Assembly: GCF_021729145.1 (NCBI RefSeq)
Contig: NZ_JAJSLW010000029.1
Location: forward strand, 1-47,732
DNA: 47,732 nucleotides
Reading direction: 5' to 3'
From: Membranihabitans maritimus
Lineage (GTDB): Bacteria; Bacteroidota; Bacteroidia; Chitinophagales; Saprospiraceae
The notes under the pieces were generated by a model. It searched no databases. It was given only the letters and a program-made list of their open reading frames with translations, and had not been told where the DNA came from. A program made the position numbers and the translations under genes. Shown here piece by piece: positions 35,090-44,560 of the stretch (positions are counted from its first letter, which is position 1; every line of letters begins with the position of its first letter).

Positions 35090-38000
35090 ATGATAAACTT
35101 TTACAGATATAATTCTAGTTTTCCTAAAGTCCTGATGACCATCATATTGGTGGGATTATCGACATTGGTGTATTCGATACCATTTACAGGAGGGGAGCTG
35201 AACTATAAATTTATCAAAGACGGATTGTATGAATTCACTTTGGTGCTGGAAAGGGATTGTGGTCGGTTTGGTCCACAACCAGAGTTTAGTGATAAAGTTA
35301 CCCTGGGTGTATTTAACCTGGAAAATGAGCTACTGGTTGATTGTGGAGAAAACGGCAGGATTCCCTTAAACCTGGAGCGGAAATACAGAAAAGAAGATAA
35401 TCTCAATTCCGGTTGCGTGGAAATAGAAGACCAGGAGTGCCGGGAAGTGGCCGTTTATAAAGGCACCGTTGAAGTGCCCATTTCTGCCAAAGGGTATCAA
35501 TTCGTTTATTCATCTTGTTGCAGGCCCGACAATATTGAAAATATTTTAGATCCTGAAAACACAGGCTTTACGCTGGTTACGACAATGACCTTAAACGGAT
35601 ATTTATGGTATACGAGTATTCCTTCGTTTGACAAAGTAACACCATTATACAGTTGTATTAATGAGGAGGAAGTTTTCGATCCCGGTTTTGAGGTAAAGAA
35701 ACACGAAGAATATAAATATTCTCTTTGCACTCCATATGATGGAGAAGCCCCGAACAATGAAAACGATACACCCGATAAACCACCATACGAAAATGTGGGA
35801 TACAAAAATGGTTTTGATGCACACCATCCGTTTGGAAATAATGGAGACCTATCCATTGATGAAAATACTGGGATTATTACTTATACTAACAGTAAAATCG
35901 GTTCATACAACATTGCTATTTGTGTAGAGCAATATAAAAAAGGGCGACTCGTAGGTTCTACGATTAAAGAAATCCAATTGAACTTTGTGGATTGTTCGGA
36001 CCGCACCTTTAGTGCTGATTTTGATTACACGGTCGACTTTTGTAATCCAGGGAGGGTAATGTTCGAAAACAGGAGTTTTGGAGCTACTTCATATAGTTGG
36101 AGGTTTTATACTGACGACAGCACATCAACCACATCAAGTAATGCCAATCCGGTAATGACATTTCCGGGCCCTGGTATGTATATGGTTGAATTAGCTGTTT
36201 CAAATGATGAAGATTGTGTGGACACTGCAAGAAAGGTCATAGAAGTATATTCTTTTGAAGACGACATAGAAGTGGTCAATGTGGGTAATTGTAATAATTT
36301 GATTCAGGAATTATCTCTGAATAAAGATGTGAGAAATTACAATATTAATTGGTTCCTGATTGAGGAGAATGGAAGTGAGACTTCCATAGGCACAGGCACT
36401 ACCATTTCATACGAATTTCCTTCTGAAGGTGATTATGGAATTAAGGTAACGGCGGAGAGTATGAGTTGTACCGTATCAGCTACAGATACAATAAATGTTA
36501 TTCAGGGGTTAGATCTTTTGATGGATACCATTGATATCTGTGAACCCGGGGTGGTTTATTTAAATCCTGATTTCAACGAAAATTATATATATCAATGGAA
36601 TATTGATAGTTTGGTACAAAATCCTAACAGTCCTAACCCGATGGTTTTGGTATCAAATACTACACTTTTCCCTGTTACGATCACCGATGGTTCGGATGAA
36701 ACTTGCACAGGGGAAGGATTTGTCCTGGTCAGAGTAGGGGAATTGCCGGTAGGCGAATTCTCTTACGTTCAGGACTATTGTTCTGAAGATTTTCTTGTGA
36801 GCTTTTTGCCTGAATACGAAAATATAATCAACTATAAATGGGAATTTGAAATAGGTGGGGAAGTGATAGAAAGCACAGAGTTCTCACCTGAAATTGAATT
36901 CCCGGCTCCCGGATACTATAACGTCCGGTTTTATGCTGAGACCGAAGATGGATGTCAACAAGAGACTTCCAAACTGGTTGAGGTTATCAATCCTGAAACC
37001 GATTTCGAAATTCTCAATTTTGGGAATTGTGATAATTTTAACCAGGTACTTAAATTAAACAAGAATGTATCAGGATATTCGATTACCTGGAGTTTGATAG
37101 AGGGCGATGAAGTAACAGAGATCGGGGAAGGTAATCAAATTACCTATGACTTCGGAAGTGCCGGAATGTATAGTGTGGAAGCCGTAATTGAGAACGAAGA
37201 ATGTACTTTCAGGGTTTCCGATATATTGGATGTATTCCTTGGCGTAACGGTCCCTATGGATACCATAGATATTTGTACTCCCGGAGAAATAAGCCTTAAC
37301 CCTTCTTTTTTCGAAGGATATATCTATACCTGGACAGACAATGGATTAATCGAGGATACGGACCATCCGAACCCATCTGTATTCGTGAATGAAACCACGA
37401 GGTTTGAAGTTACTGTAAGTGACAAAAATGATCCTGCATGTGTGGGAACCGGGTTTGTACTCGTTCGCGTAAATGAAAGGCCCATCGCCGATTTTACCAA
37501 TGTTGCGGACTTGTGTAGTGAAGATCTTTCTGTAGTGTTTTCACCTGTAGTGGAGAATTTGGCAAACGTAAGGTGGGAAATCGTTATAGGTGGTGAAATT
37601 GTTGAATTTACGGAGAATAACCCGAATGTTACTTTTCCTTCTGTTGGGTATTATCGTGTAACAATGTATGCCGAAACGTATGACGGTTGCACAGATTCCC
37701 AGACAAGAATTGTTGAAGTGTATAATCCCGAAACGGACCTCGAAATATTAAATTTTGGCAATTGTGAGGACTATATTCAATTTTTGCAATTGAACAAAGA
37801 TGTCTCCGGGTATGATATAATTTGGAATTTGATCGAAAACGATGCTGTCTCACAGATTGGTCAAGGTGAATTAATTTCATACGATTTTGAGGAAGAAGGA
37901 AGATATGTAGTACAAGCAGTTATTTCTAACGAGGAGTGTACTTTTACCATACAAAATCCTATTAATGTATTTTTGGGGGTTACCGTTCCTATGGACACTA

Positions 38001-40666
38001 TAGATTTGTGTACACCCGGAGAGGTTTATCTGAATCCGGGATCTTTTGTCGGTTATACCTATAATTGGATAGATAGTACCCTAATTGAAAATCCTACAGC
38101 TGCCAATCCATTGGTATTTGTTGATCAGAGTAACCTGTTTGAAGTAATCGTTACCGATCGTAATGATCCGATGTGTGTCGATACGGGTTTTGTATTAGTT
38201 CGGTTCAATGAAGTTCCTGTTGCTGGTTTTGATCATATCTATGATATTTGTGATGTGACCCGAACAGTGAAATTCAGGCCCCAGTTCAATGGATTGTATA
38301 CTACGAAATGGTTTTTTGATGGTAATGACCTATCCAAAACAAGTACAGCTCAGATGCCCACGTTTACGTATGACAGTTTTGGCGAATATGAAGTAACACT
38401 AATTGCCGAGACTGCTGATGGTTGTGTGGATACAGTGACCCAAATTATTGAGGTAGGAGATTTTTTCAACCAGTTGGACTTTTCGACCAACGGTGGATGT
38501 GAAGGTTTGGATTATACCTTTGTACTCAATGATCCTGCCATTGGATATACCGTAAACTGGTACCTAGACAACAACGGAGCATTAGATAGTATTGGTACGG
38601 GAACTTCTATTGACTATTCATTCGAAGAAGCGGGGCAATATGATATTAGGGTGGAATTGGAGAATGATGAATGTGGCAGGTCTTTTGTAAGAAGAATAAA
38701 CATTACGGACGGGATACAAGCCCCGGATACTACTATTATTGTTTGTGAGCCTGGTTTAATAGCGCTGAACCCTTTCGGTAGAAATGATCTTAACTATGAA
38801 TGGACCCCTTCCACTGGTCTTGATAATCCAAATTCTTATAATCCTATAGCAGAAGTGGATGATGATATAACTTATGCTGTTGAAGTTAGTTTGGAAGATG
38901 GTGATCAGATATGTACAGATAATGGGGAAGTAGTTATTCTATTGGATGATTCTGCTGATAGTATTGCCTTTGATACTTCTACGATAACCATTTGTGAGGG
39001 TGACCTTGTATACCTCAACCCTAATGGCGATAGTACTTTAAATTATTATTGGCAACCGGAAGCCTTTTTTGAAGATTCCAGAGTGGCCAATCCTTCTGCT
39101 CGTTTATATACAAGTCAGGAATTTGTAGTGACTATTACTGATCCTGAATCGGGATGTTCCAATAGCTTCAGAAAGAATGTAATTGTAATCCCTATTGATG
39201 ATCAGATTGATATCGATTATTCATTTGAATGCGGAGAAACCATTGCTACCCTTGTAGCACTTGATGTACCCGATTCAGGTGATATTGAATGGGAATATAA
39301 TGATTCCATAATTTCTACTGAACCTTCATTTGTTTATGATTTTGGAGAATTTGGTACTTTTGAGTTAACCGTGAGGTTGACCGGTGATGAATGTGTGGAA
39401 TCAACTACCCTGGTAACTTTGATCGACCCTGATAGCCCACTCTTTAATGACACTATTTATTTGTGCGATCCACAATCTGTAGAATTGAATCCGGGTGGAG
39501 ACCCTAATTTATTTTATAATTGGACAGGGCCGAATATTGAAGATAATACAATAGCTAACCCAATTGCATTCATAGATGAAAATAGTATTTATGAAGCTAT
39601 AATTATACATCCGAACGACACCACCTGTACAACCACGGGTAGAGTGACTGTATTTATAGAAGCGGATTCTGATATCATTTTTGCAGAAAATACAACTTTC
39701 TGTATGGGGGATACTGCAGAGCTATTAGTAGGCGGTGGAAGGGATGCTATGAATATTCAGTGGTATAATCCTGACGGCGTATTAATGGGTACTGAAAATC
39801 CGATACGATTTTTATTTGAAGATATGGGTGAATATTCAGTTGTGGCTGAAATTAATGGATGTACATTCAGGGATACAATCAATTTAAGTTTCAGAAATAT
39901 TGAACTAACAGCTTCCCAAACCGATGGAATATGCCCTGGGGATGAAGTTATTCTTTCCGTAGAATTTGATACTGAGGAAGCCTTTGATAGCATTGTTTGG
40001 TCAGATGGGGTTGAAGTTTCAGGAACTGATCCCAGGATGGGAATTATTACCCCTGACAGTAATACGATTGTAACCGCATTTGTATATTTCAGTGATGGTT
40101 GCCTGAGTATGGATACAGTAATGCTGCGTATACCACCGGCGTTGCAGGAGTTGGAAATCACCTCTGACAGGGATACCGTAATACGTGGTGAAAAAGCTAC
40201 CCTTACTGCGGTAGGTGGGGATTTTGAATCGTATCAATGGGAGCCAGCGGATTTGGTGGACAACCCCGATCAAGCGGTGACGGAAGTGATTCCTCCTGAA
40301 ACTACCGAATTTATGTTGACGGTAGTGGATTCTAATGGATGTTCCATTACCAAGAGTATTACCATTTTTGTTCTCAACCCACAATGTGAGCCTCCGTATA
40401 TTTTTGTACCACGGGCATTTACCCCGAATCAGGATGGGACCAATGATATATTATATGTAAGAGGGGAAAGCATTGATGAAGTCGAATTTATAGTATATAA
40501 CAGGTGGGGGCAAAAAGTATTTGAAACCAATGATTTGTCAGTAGGATGGGACGGTACGTTCCGTGGTGAAGAACTGGCTCCGGATGTTTATGGATATTAT
40601 TTGAATGTTTTGTGTATAGGTGGAGATACTTACGAGGAAAAAGGAAATGTGACGATTATACGCTAG
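35090..40666 (+). CDS. Giant CHU_C (T9SS type B) adhesin with PKD repeats
   Basis: The 1858-residue protein has a signal peptide (about 1-31), an N-terminal domain with several Cys (about 35-300), then tandem PKD/Ig modules. A large block repeats roughly every 245 residues (about 735 bases). Each copy opens with NFGNC-like or NVGNC-like, continues with LNK-x-V, DTID-x-C-x-PG, LNP and FVLVR, and ends in a PKD module with a TADG or TEDG turn. Clear starts lie near 36270, 37005 and 37740, with a more divergent copy near 38450. The C-terminal CHU_C domain (about 1768-1858) has FVPRAFTPNQDGTND and YNRWGQKVF. It is the likely cargo of the PorP–OmpA pair upstream. Confidence 0.92.
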   Translation: MINFYRYNSSFPKVLMTIILVGLSTLVYSIPFTGGELNYKFIKDGLYEFTLVLERDCGRFGPQPEFSDKVTLGVFNLENELLVDCGENGRIPLNLERKYRKEDNLNSGCVEIEDQECREVAVYKGTVEVPISAKGYQFVYSSCCRPDNIENILDPENTGFTLVTTMTLNGYLWYTSIPSFDKVTPLYSCINEEEVFDPGFEVKKHEEYKYSLCTPYDGEAPNNENDTPDKPPYENVGYKNGFDAHHPFGNNGDLSIDENTGIITYTNSKIGSYNIAICVEQYKKGRLVGSTIKEIQLNFVDCSDRTFSADFDYTVDFCNPGRVMFENRSFGATSYSWRFYTDDSTSTTSSNANPVMTFPGPGMYMVELAVSNDEDCVDTARKVIEVYSFEDDIEVVNVGNCNNLIQELSLNKDVRNYNINWFLIEENGSETSIGTGTTISYEFPSEGDYGIKVTAESMSCTVSATDTINVIQGLDLLMDTIDICEPGVVYLNPDFNENYIYQWNIDSLVQNPNSPNPMVLVSNTTLFPVTITDGSDETCTGEGFVLVRVGELPVGEFSYVQDYCSEDFLVSFLPEYENIINYKWEFEIGGEVIESTEFSPEIEFPAPGYYNVRFYAETEDGCQQETSKLVEVINPETDFEILNFGNCDNFNQVLKLNKNVSGYSITWSLIEGDEVTEIGEGNQITYDFGSAGMYSVEAVIENEECTFRVSDILDVFLGVTVPMDTIDICTPGEISLNPSFFEGYIYTWTDNGLIEDTDHPNPSVFVNETTRFEVTVSDKNDPACVGTGFVLVRVNERPIADFTNVADLCSEDLSVVFSPVVENLANVRWEIVIGGEIVEFTENNPNVTFPSVGYYRVTMYAETYDGCTDSQTRIVEVYNPETDLEILNFGNCEDYIQFLQLNKDVSGYDIIWNLIENDAVSQIGQGELISYDFEEEGRYVVQAVISNEECTFTIQNPINVFLGVTVPMDTIDLCTPGEVYLNPGSFVGYTYNWIDSTLIENPTAANPLVFVDQSNLFEVIVTDRNDPMCVDTGFVLVRFNEVPVAGFDHIYDICDVTRTVKFRPQFNGLYTTKWFFDGNDLSKTSTAQMPTFTYDSFGEYEVTLIAETADGCVDTVTQIIEVGDFFNQLDFSTNGGCEGLDYTFVLNDPAIGYTVNWYLDNNGALDSIGTGTSIDYSFEEAGQYDIRVELENDECGRSFVRRINITDGIQAPDTTIIVCEPGLIALNPFGRNDLNYEWTPSTGLDNPNSYNPIAEVDDDITYAVEVSLEDGDQICTDNGEVVILLDDSADSIAFDTSTITICEGDLVYLNPNGDSTLNYYWQPEAFFEDSRVANPSARLYTSQEFVVTITDPESGCSNSFRKNVIVIPIDDQIDIDYSFECGETIATLVALDVPDSGDIEWEYNDSIISTEPSFVYDFGEFGTFELTVRLTGDECVESTTLVTLIDPDSPLFNDTIYLCDPQSVELNPGGDPNLFYNWTGPNIEDNTIANPIAFIDENSIYEAIIIHPNDTTCTTTGRVTVFIEADSDIIFAENTTFCMGDTAELLVGGGRDAMNIQWYNPDGVLMGTENPIRFLFEDMGEYSVVAEINGCTFRDTINLSFRNIELTASQTDGICPGDEVILSVEFDTEEAFDSIVWSDGVEVSGTDPRMGIITPDSNTIVTAFVYFSDGCLSMDTVMLRIPPALQELEITSDRDTVIRGEKATLTAVGGDFESYQWEPADLVDNPDQAVTEVIPPETTEFMLTVVDSNGCSITKSITIFVLNPQCEPPYIFVPRAFTPNQDGTNDILYVRGESIDEVEFIVYNRWGQKVFETNDLSVGWDGTFRGEELAPDVYGYYLNVLCIGGDTYEEKGNVTIIR
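36270..38450 (+). repeat. Tandem ~735-bp repeat block inside the giant adhesin
   Basis: Three units begin near 36270, 37005 and 37740, about 735 bases apart, and a fourth, more divergent one begins near 38450. The protein motifs NPETD, NFGNC, DTIDICTPGE and TGFVLVR recur in order. DNA identity is moderate, so the units are old but still alignable. Confidence 0.75.
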
Positions 40667-40693
40667 TGTTTAAAAACTAGAACTATGTGTATA

Positions 40694-40729
40694 GGCTGCC
40701 TGTATTGTATGTATTGGGCAGCCTTTTTT
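40694..40729 (+). terminator. Terminator after the PorP–OmpA–adhesin operon
   Basis: GGCTGCC (40694-40700) pairs with GGCAGCC (40717-40723) around a 16-base loop, followed by six T residues, 27 bases after the adhesin stop codon. Confidence 0.9.
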
Positions 40730-40799
40730 ATGTAATTTTACTTCAATATACCCCGATACGTTTTTGGGGAAAATTTATGATAGGATAAATAATGAAAAT

Positions 40800-41120
40800 A
40801 TGAATAGCAAAGAGTTTTTACTTTCCCTACCGGAAAAGGTTAATGAAGATGTCCTGACAGATTTGGAGACTAATTTTCATTTTGTCATTTCAGAGGATAA
40901 TACCACTCATGAAATTACGGTGAAAGTAGAGGATGGTAAATGTATAGCAGAAGAAGGACTACATGGAGATGCGAATTGTGTGGTGAAGTCTTCGGAGAAT
41001 AATTTAACAAAGATCCTCAAAGGAGAATTAAATCCTATGATGGCTATTTTAACAGGAAAATTGAAAATATCTAATCAGGGAGAAATGTTGAAGTATGCAA
41101 AGATTTTTGGACTGATGTGA
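40800..41120 (+). CDS. SCP2 sterol-binding-domain protein
   Basis: The 106-residue protein from ATG 40800 resembles a single SCP2 domain: an N-terminal helix (KEFLLSLPEKV), then a beta-sheet lipid-binding region with HEITVKVEDGKCIAEEG and a C-terminal helix after GELNPMMAILTGKLKISNQG. That last motif, L-x-G-x-L-K-I-x-G-like, is typical of the SCP2/Alkyl-sulfatase C-terminal family. An in-frame TTG at 40764 would add 12 residues. Members bind fatty acids or other lipids in a hydrophobic cavity. It is unlinked to an obvious lipid gene. Confidence 0.8.
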   Translation: MNSKEFLLSLPEKVNEDVLTDLETNFHFVISEDNTTHEITVKVEDGKCIAEEGLHGDANCVVKSSENNLTKILKGELNPMMAILTGKLKISNQGEMLKYAKIFGLM

Positions 41121-41243
41121 AAATGATATTTTGAGAATTTATAGTAGGAAGGGATGGAAGCATTTTTATTGCTCACATTGTTCCACTAAAGTAAAAGATA
41201 AAAAGCTTTTCGATTTTTGTGCATTTAAGAAGACTCAAGACAC

Positions 41244-41837
41244 CTATTGTAGCCTGAAAGTGACTCCGAAAACGGGAATCTGGTATACAGAATATGGATT
41301 GGTATCCAAAGGAATGGTAAAAGAGAGATCTTCACCTATATCGAAATTTTTTAGGTGTGCATCTACATAGGCTTCAATACCATTCATTAGATAAATGGCA
41401 GCCGTAACGATTATACTAAGCTGATACCATTTATAATATGTATCTCTTATTGAGCTTAAAGTATTCAGGTTGGGATAAATATCCAGAAATGGATCCGGAT
41501 TTCCCTGGACGCGATTGTTGTATGCATTTCGGAATAAATCGTAATTTCTTTTATTGTCGGCAATTACCCATGCGCTTACCCCCAATCCACCGTAAATAAT
41601 AGGCACTTTCCACCAGGATCTATTGTAAGCTTGGCCGCTGCCAGGCAAGATAAATGACAATAATGCTGCTCTTTCCGGTATCGGTGACCACAGTTCTTCA
41701 GATATAATCGAAATTGTTGCTGAATCAGCCATCACCATTGAATCAGACTCAATTGAACTGTTCTTGTTTTGGGCTGCTAATATATTGGGTGATACTAGAT
41801 ACGCGAAGATTAATCCTGCGAAGGCTTTCTTCCACAT
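41244..41837 (-). CDS. DUF5683 membrane protein
   Basis: The 197-residue protein starts with a signal peptide (about 1-22), followed by RAALLSFILPGSGQAYNRSWWKVP (about residues 56-79), the signature GxGQxYN of DUF5683, then two hydrophobic segments (IIYGGLGVSAWVIA and SIIVTAAIYLMNGIEAYVDAHL). Its function is unknown. In many Bacteroidota it directly follows parA and parB, as here with a 2-base gap, which points to a conserved operon rather than to a proven role in segregation. Confidence 0.83.
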   Translation of the reverse strand: MWKKAFAGLIFAYLVSPNILAAQNKNSSIESDSMVMADSATISIISEELWSPIPERAALLSFILPGSGQAYNRSWWKVPIIYGGLGVSAWVIADNKRNYDLFRNAYNNRVQGNPDPFLDIYPNLNTLSSIRDTYYKWYQLSIIVTAAIYLMNGIEAYVDAHLKNFDIGEDLSFTIPLDTNPYSVYQIPVFGVTFRLQ

Positions 41838-41839
41838 TC

Positions 41840-42742
41840 TTACTGGTCTAAGGTTTCCAAAATTTCTTCGAGATGATTGGGTGTTTCAAATTTAATTTTG
41901 ATTTCTCCCTTCATTCCGTTCCTGCTTTGAATTTTTACTTCCGCTCCGAAAAGGTGTGTTAATTTATCTTCAATCTTTTGAATTTCCGGATCTTTTCTTT
42001 CTTCGGTTGCGGGTTGGCTTTTGGGTGTATGCATATCCCTAATTAACTTTTCAGTAGCACGAACAGAGAGGCCATCACTGATTATTTTGTCATATACATA
42101 CAATATTTCATCAATATGCTCCAATCCCACCAGTGCTCTCGAATGTCCCATTGATAAAGATCTGTTCTTCAACCCTTTTTGCACTTGTGGCGGCAGTTTC
42201 AATAGTCGTATATAATTAGTAATGGTACTTCTGTTTTTTCCAATTCTATTGGAAAGTTCTTCATGTGTGATGGAGCATTCCTCAATCAATCGCTGGTAGG
42301 TAATGGATATTTCCAACGGGTTGAGATCCTCCCGTTGTATATTTTCTACCAAAGCCATTTCAAGAAGCTCTGTGTCATTTGCTATCCTGACAAAGGCAGG
42401 AACATGCTCCAACTTTAGTTTTTGCGCTGCCCGAAATCTTCGTTCCCCGCTTATTATTTGGTATTGATCGGAATTCAGTTTTCGGATCGTTATAGGTTGG
42501 ATCAATCCGTAAGTTTCTATCGATTTTGCTAATTCTTCTATGGCCTCATCATCAAAATCAGTACGGGGTTGATCGGGATTGGGTTCTATATTTTTCAACG
42601 GGATTTTAAAAATCAATTGGTCTTGTGTGTCAGCACTATCCTCTGTCACAGGGACTATTCCTTCTGTGATTTCCTCTTCTTCCAGGTTCGAAAGCAATGC
42701 TTTTAACCCTTTCCCTAATTCTTTCTTCTTTATCTTGGCCAT
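41840..42742 (-). CDS. parB: ParB/Spo0J chromosome-partitioning protein
   Basis: The 300-residue protein (ATG 42742; an earlier in-frame ATG at 42766 would add 8) has the ParB CTPase/nuclease-like N-terminal domain with NPDQPR, AKSIETYGLIQPI and GERRFRAAQKL, the ENIQREDLNPLE motif and a helix-turn-helix (ITHEELSNRIGKNRSTITNY). The C-terminal part is the dimerisation domain. ParB binds parS sites and spreads by CTP-dependent sliding. It sits 42 bases after the parA stop, so parA–parB–DUF5683 is an operon. I did not see a parS palindrome in the window. Confidence 0.93.
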   Translation of the reverse strand: MAKIKKKELGKGLKALLSNLEEEEITEGIVPVTEDSADTQDQLIFKIPLKNIEPNPDQPRTDFDDEAIEELAKSIETYGLIQPITIRKLNSDQYQIISGERRFRAAQKLKLEHVPAFVRIANDTELLEMALVENIQREDLNPLEISITYQRLIEECSITHEELSNRIGKNRSTITNYIRLLKLPPQVQKGLKNRSLSMGHSRALVGLEHIDEILYVYDKIISDGLSVRATEKLIRDMHTPKSQPATEERKDPEIQKIEDKLTHLFGAEVKIQSRNGMKGEIKIKFETPNHLEEILETLDQ

Positions 42743-42784
42743 AATATCCTTTTTATTTCCCGACAATCTGTTATTAATGATGTT

Positions 42785-43585
42785 TTACACACTTCCAACT
42801 TTATTCCTGGAGTTTATATTATTAGATTGTCTTTTAATAAATTCATGTGCTAGGTTGAGAAAATTTCTAGATCCTTTACTGCCGGCATCATATATAATAA
42901 CAGGTTTTTGAACACTTGGAGATTCCCCGATTTTTGAGTTTCTATGTATAATAGTATCGAAAACGTGATCTTTTACCATTCCTCGTACTTGTTCAACAAC
43001 CATATTTGCCAATCTAAGCCGCTTATCGTACATGGATAAGATTATTCCTTCAATCTCTAATTTTGGGTTAAAATTTTGCTTTACTACTTTTATCGTATTT
43101 TTCAATTTTCCAAGCCCGTCTAATGCAAATATTTCGCATTGGATAGGGATAAGCACTGAATCAGCAGCAGACAATGCATTTAAAGTAAGAATACCCAAAC
43201 TTGGTAAACAATCTATAAATACATAATCGTAATCCCCTCTTACCTGGTCGATAATATTTCTTACTTTCAAATGTCTCTGTGAAGCATTGGCCAATTCGAC
43301 TTCAGCCCCTACTAGGTCTATGGTGGATGGCAGAACAAAAAGATTAGGGGTGTCCGTTTCAATGATTGCGTCTTCTACAGGATGTTCATTAAGTAAACAA
43401 TCATAAACAGAAACTTCGACTTGTTCTTTTGTGATTCCCAGCCCATATGTGGTATTGGACTGGGGGTCCAGATCTATGACCAATACCTTTTTTTCTAATA
43501 TAGCCAAACAGGCCGAAAGATTTATTGCTGTTGTGGTCTTTCCAACACCTCCTTTTTGATTTGCTATTGCAATAACTTTACTCAT
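42785..43585 (-). CDS. parA: ParA/Soj chromosome-partitioning ATPase
   Basis: The 266-residue protein has a deviant Walker A motif QKGGVGKTT (10-18), with the signature Lys near its start, Walker A' VIDLDPQSN, and a switch segment FIDCLPSLG. It has no extra N-terminal DNA-binding region, so it is the short chromosomal Soj type. It binds nucleoid DNA as an ATP dimer and moves ParB–parS complexes. The gap to the upstream metal-dependent hydrolase is only 3 bases and to parB 42, so all belong to one operon. Confidence 0.95.
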   Translation of the reverse strand: MSKVIAIANQKGGVGKTTTAINLSACLAILEKKVLVIDLDPQSNTTYGLGITKEQVEVSVYDCLLNEHPVEDAIIETDTPNLFVLPSTIDLVGAEVELANASQRHLKVRNIIDQVRGDYDYVFIDCLPSLGILTLNALSAADSVLIPIQCEIFALDGLGKLKNTIKVVKQNFNPKLEIEGIILSMYDKRLRLANMVVEQVRGMVKDHVFDTIIHRNSKIGESPSVQKPVIIYDAGSKGSRNFLNLAHEFIKRQSNNINSRNKVGSV

Positions 43586-43588
43586 ACA

Positions 43589-44269
43589 TTAAAGATCTAG
43601 TGATTCACCTACATTGGGAATATATGCTTCTATATTATTTTCCTTAAAGTAATTTTCCGCTTCTTTGTGGTCTATTTTTATCACGTCAAAGGTATCAAAA
43701 TGACAACCAATTATTTTATTACATTCGATAAAATTTGCTGCATGCACTGCATCTTTATAATCCATGGTGAAATTGCCACCGATGGGTAAAATGGCAAAAT
43801 CCAAAGGAGGACATAATAATGGAATCAATTTCATATCCATCGTGAGGGCGGTATCGCCGGCTATATAAAAGGTAGATGAATCGTTTTCTATTACAAAACC
43901 CAATGGATTGGCTCCGTAACTGCCATCAGGCAACATGCTGGAGTGAACTGCATTTACTGCCCTGACTTTACCAAATTCAAATTCAAAACAACCCCCTGTA
44001 TTCATTCCATGGCCATCGAATCCTTTTTCCCCGTACCAGGATACTATTTCAAACGAGGATATTACTTTGGCTCCGGTTCGTTCCAGGATTCTTTCAGCAT
44101 CAAGTACATGATCCTGATGACCGTGAGTGAGTATTATATAGTCTGCAGGAATCTCTTCTACATTAATTTCTGATGCCAGGGGATTACCACTAATAAATGG
44201 GTCTACTAGTATGACTTTACCATTGTGCTTAAATAAAAAACAGGAATGTCCCAAAAAGGTAATATTCAT
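43589..44269 (-). CDS. UPF0173-type metallo-beta-lactamase-fold hydrolase
   Basis: The 226-residue protein has the MBL-fold signature HGHQDH (49-54), upstream MNITFLGHSC (a typical UPF0173/YtkL start) and later histidine and aspartate ligands in AVHSSM, AGDTALTMDM and the C-terminal GCHFDTF. UPF0173 enzymes are metal-dependent hydrolases of uncertain substrate. The gene begins the parA–parB–DUF5683 operon, ending 3 bases before the parA start. Confidence 0.87.
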   Translation of the reverse strand: MNITFLGHSCFLFKHNGKVILVDPFISGNPLASEINVEEIPADYIILTHGHQDHVLDAERILERTGAKVISSFEIVSWYGEKGFDGHGMNTGGCFEFEFGKVRAVNAVHSSMLPDGSYGANPLGFVIENDSSTFYIAGDTALTMDMKLIPLLCPPLDFAILPIGGNFTMDYKDAVHAANFIECNKIIGCHFDTFDVIKIDHKEAENYFKENNIEAYIPNVGESLDL

Positions 44270-44560
44270 AATTTTTAATTTTAATTTTGATCTTGCAACC
44301 TTTGAATTTTACGTAGACACTAGACTATGTGTTGCCTGAAATAATGACATTTATGTGATGATATTTGCCGTATTTGTGCCCATTTTTGCAAACTATTGCG
44401 AAGATATATATTATTTATTAAAAGGAATATATAGAAAAAAGTTGAATGTATATAATGTTAAAGGGCTCTCGCAGCAACATTTTGTATACTTTAACTGTTC
44501 AAATTCAACATTTGAAAATTGATTGCTTTGTGTATAAAGTTCCGATGAAAACTTCTAAGT

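Noticed and set aside
36270-38450. CRISPR-like array
   Set aside because: The spacing of about 735 bases and the coding repeats show tandem protein modules. I saw no short regular repeats with unique spacers anywhere in the window.
41131-41370. Plus-strand frame with several Cys residues after the SCP2 gene
   Set aside because: It would start with TTG, its second half is antisense to the well-supported DUF5683 gene, and the Cys residues do not form a regular zinc-finger spacing.
41840-43585. A parS palindrome inside or near parAB
   Set aside because: I looked for a CACGTG-centred site in parA, parB and the rest of the window and found none. A degenerate site may have escaped reading by eye.
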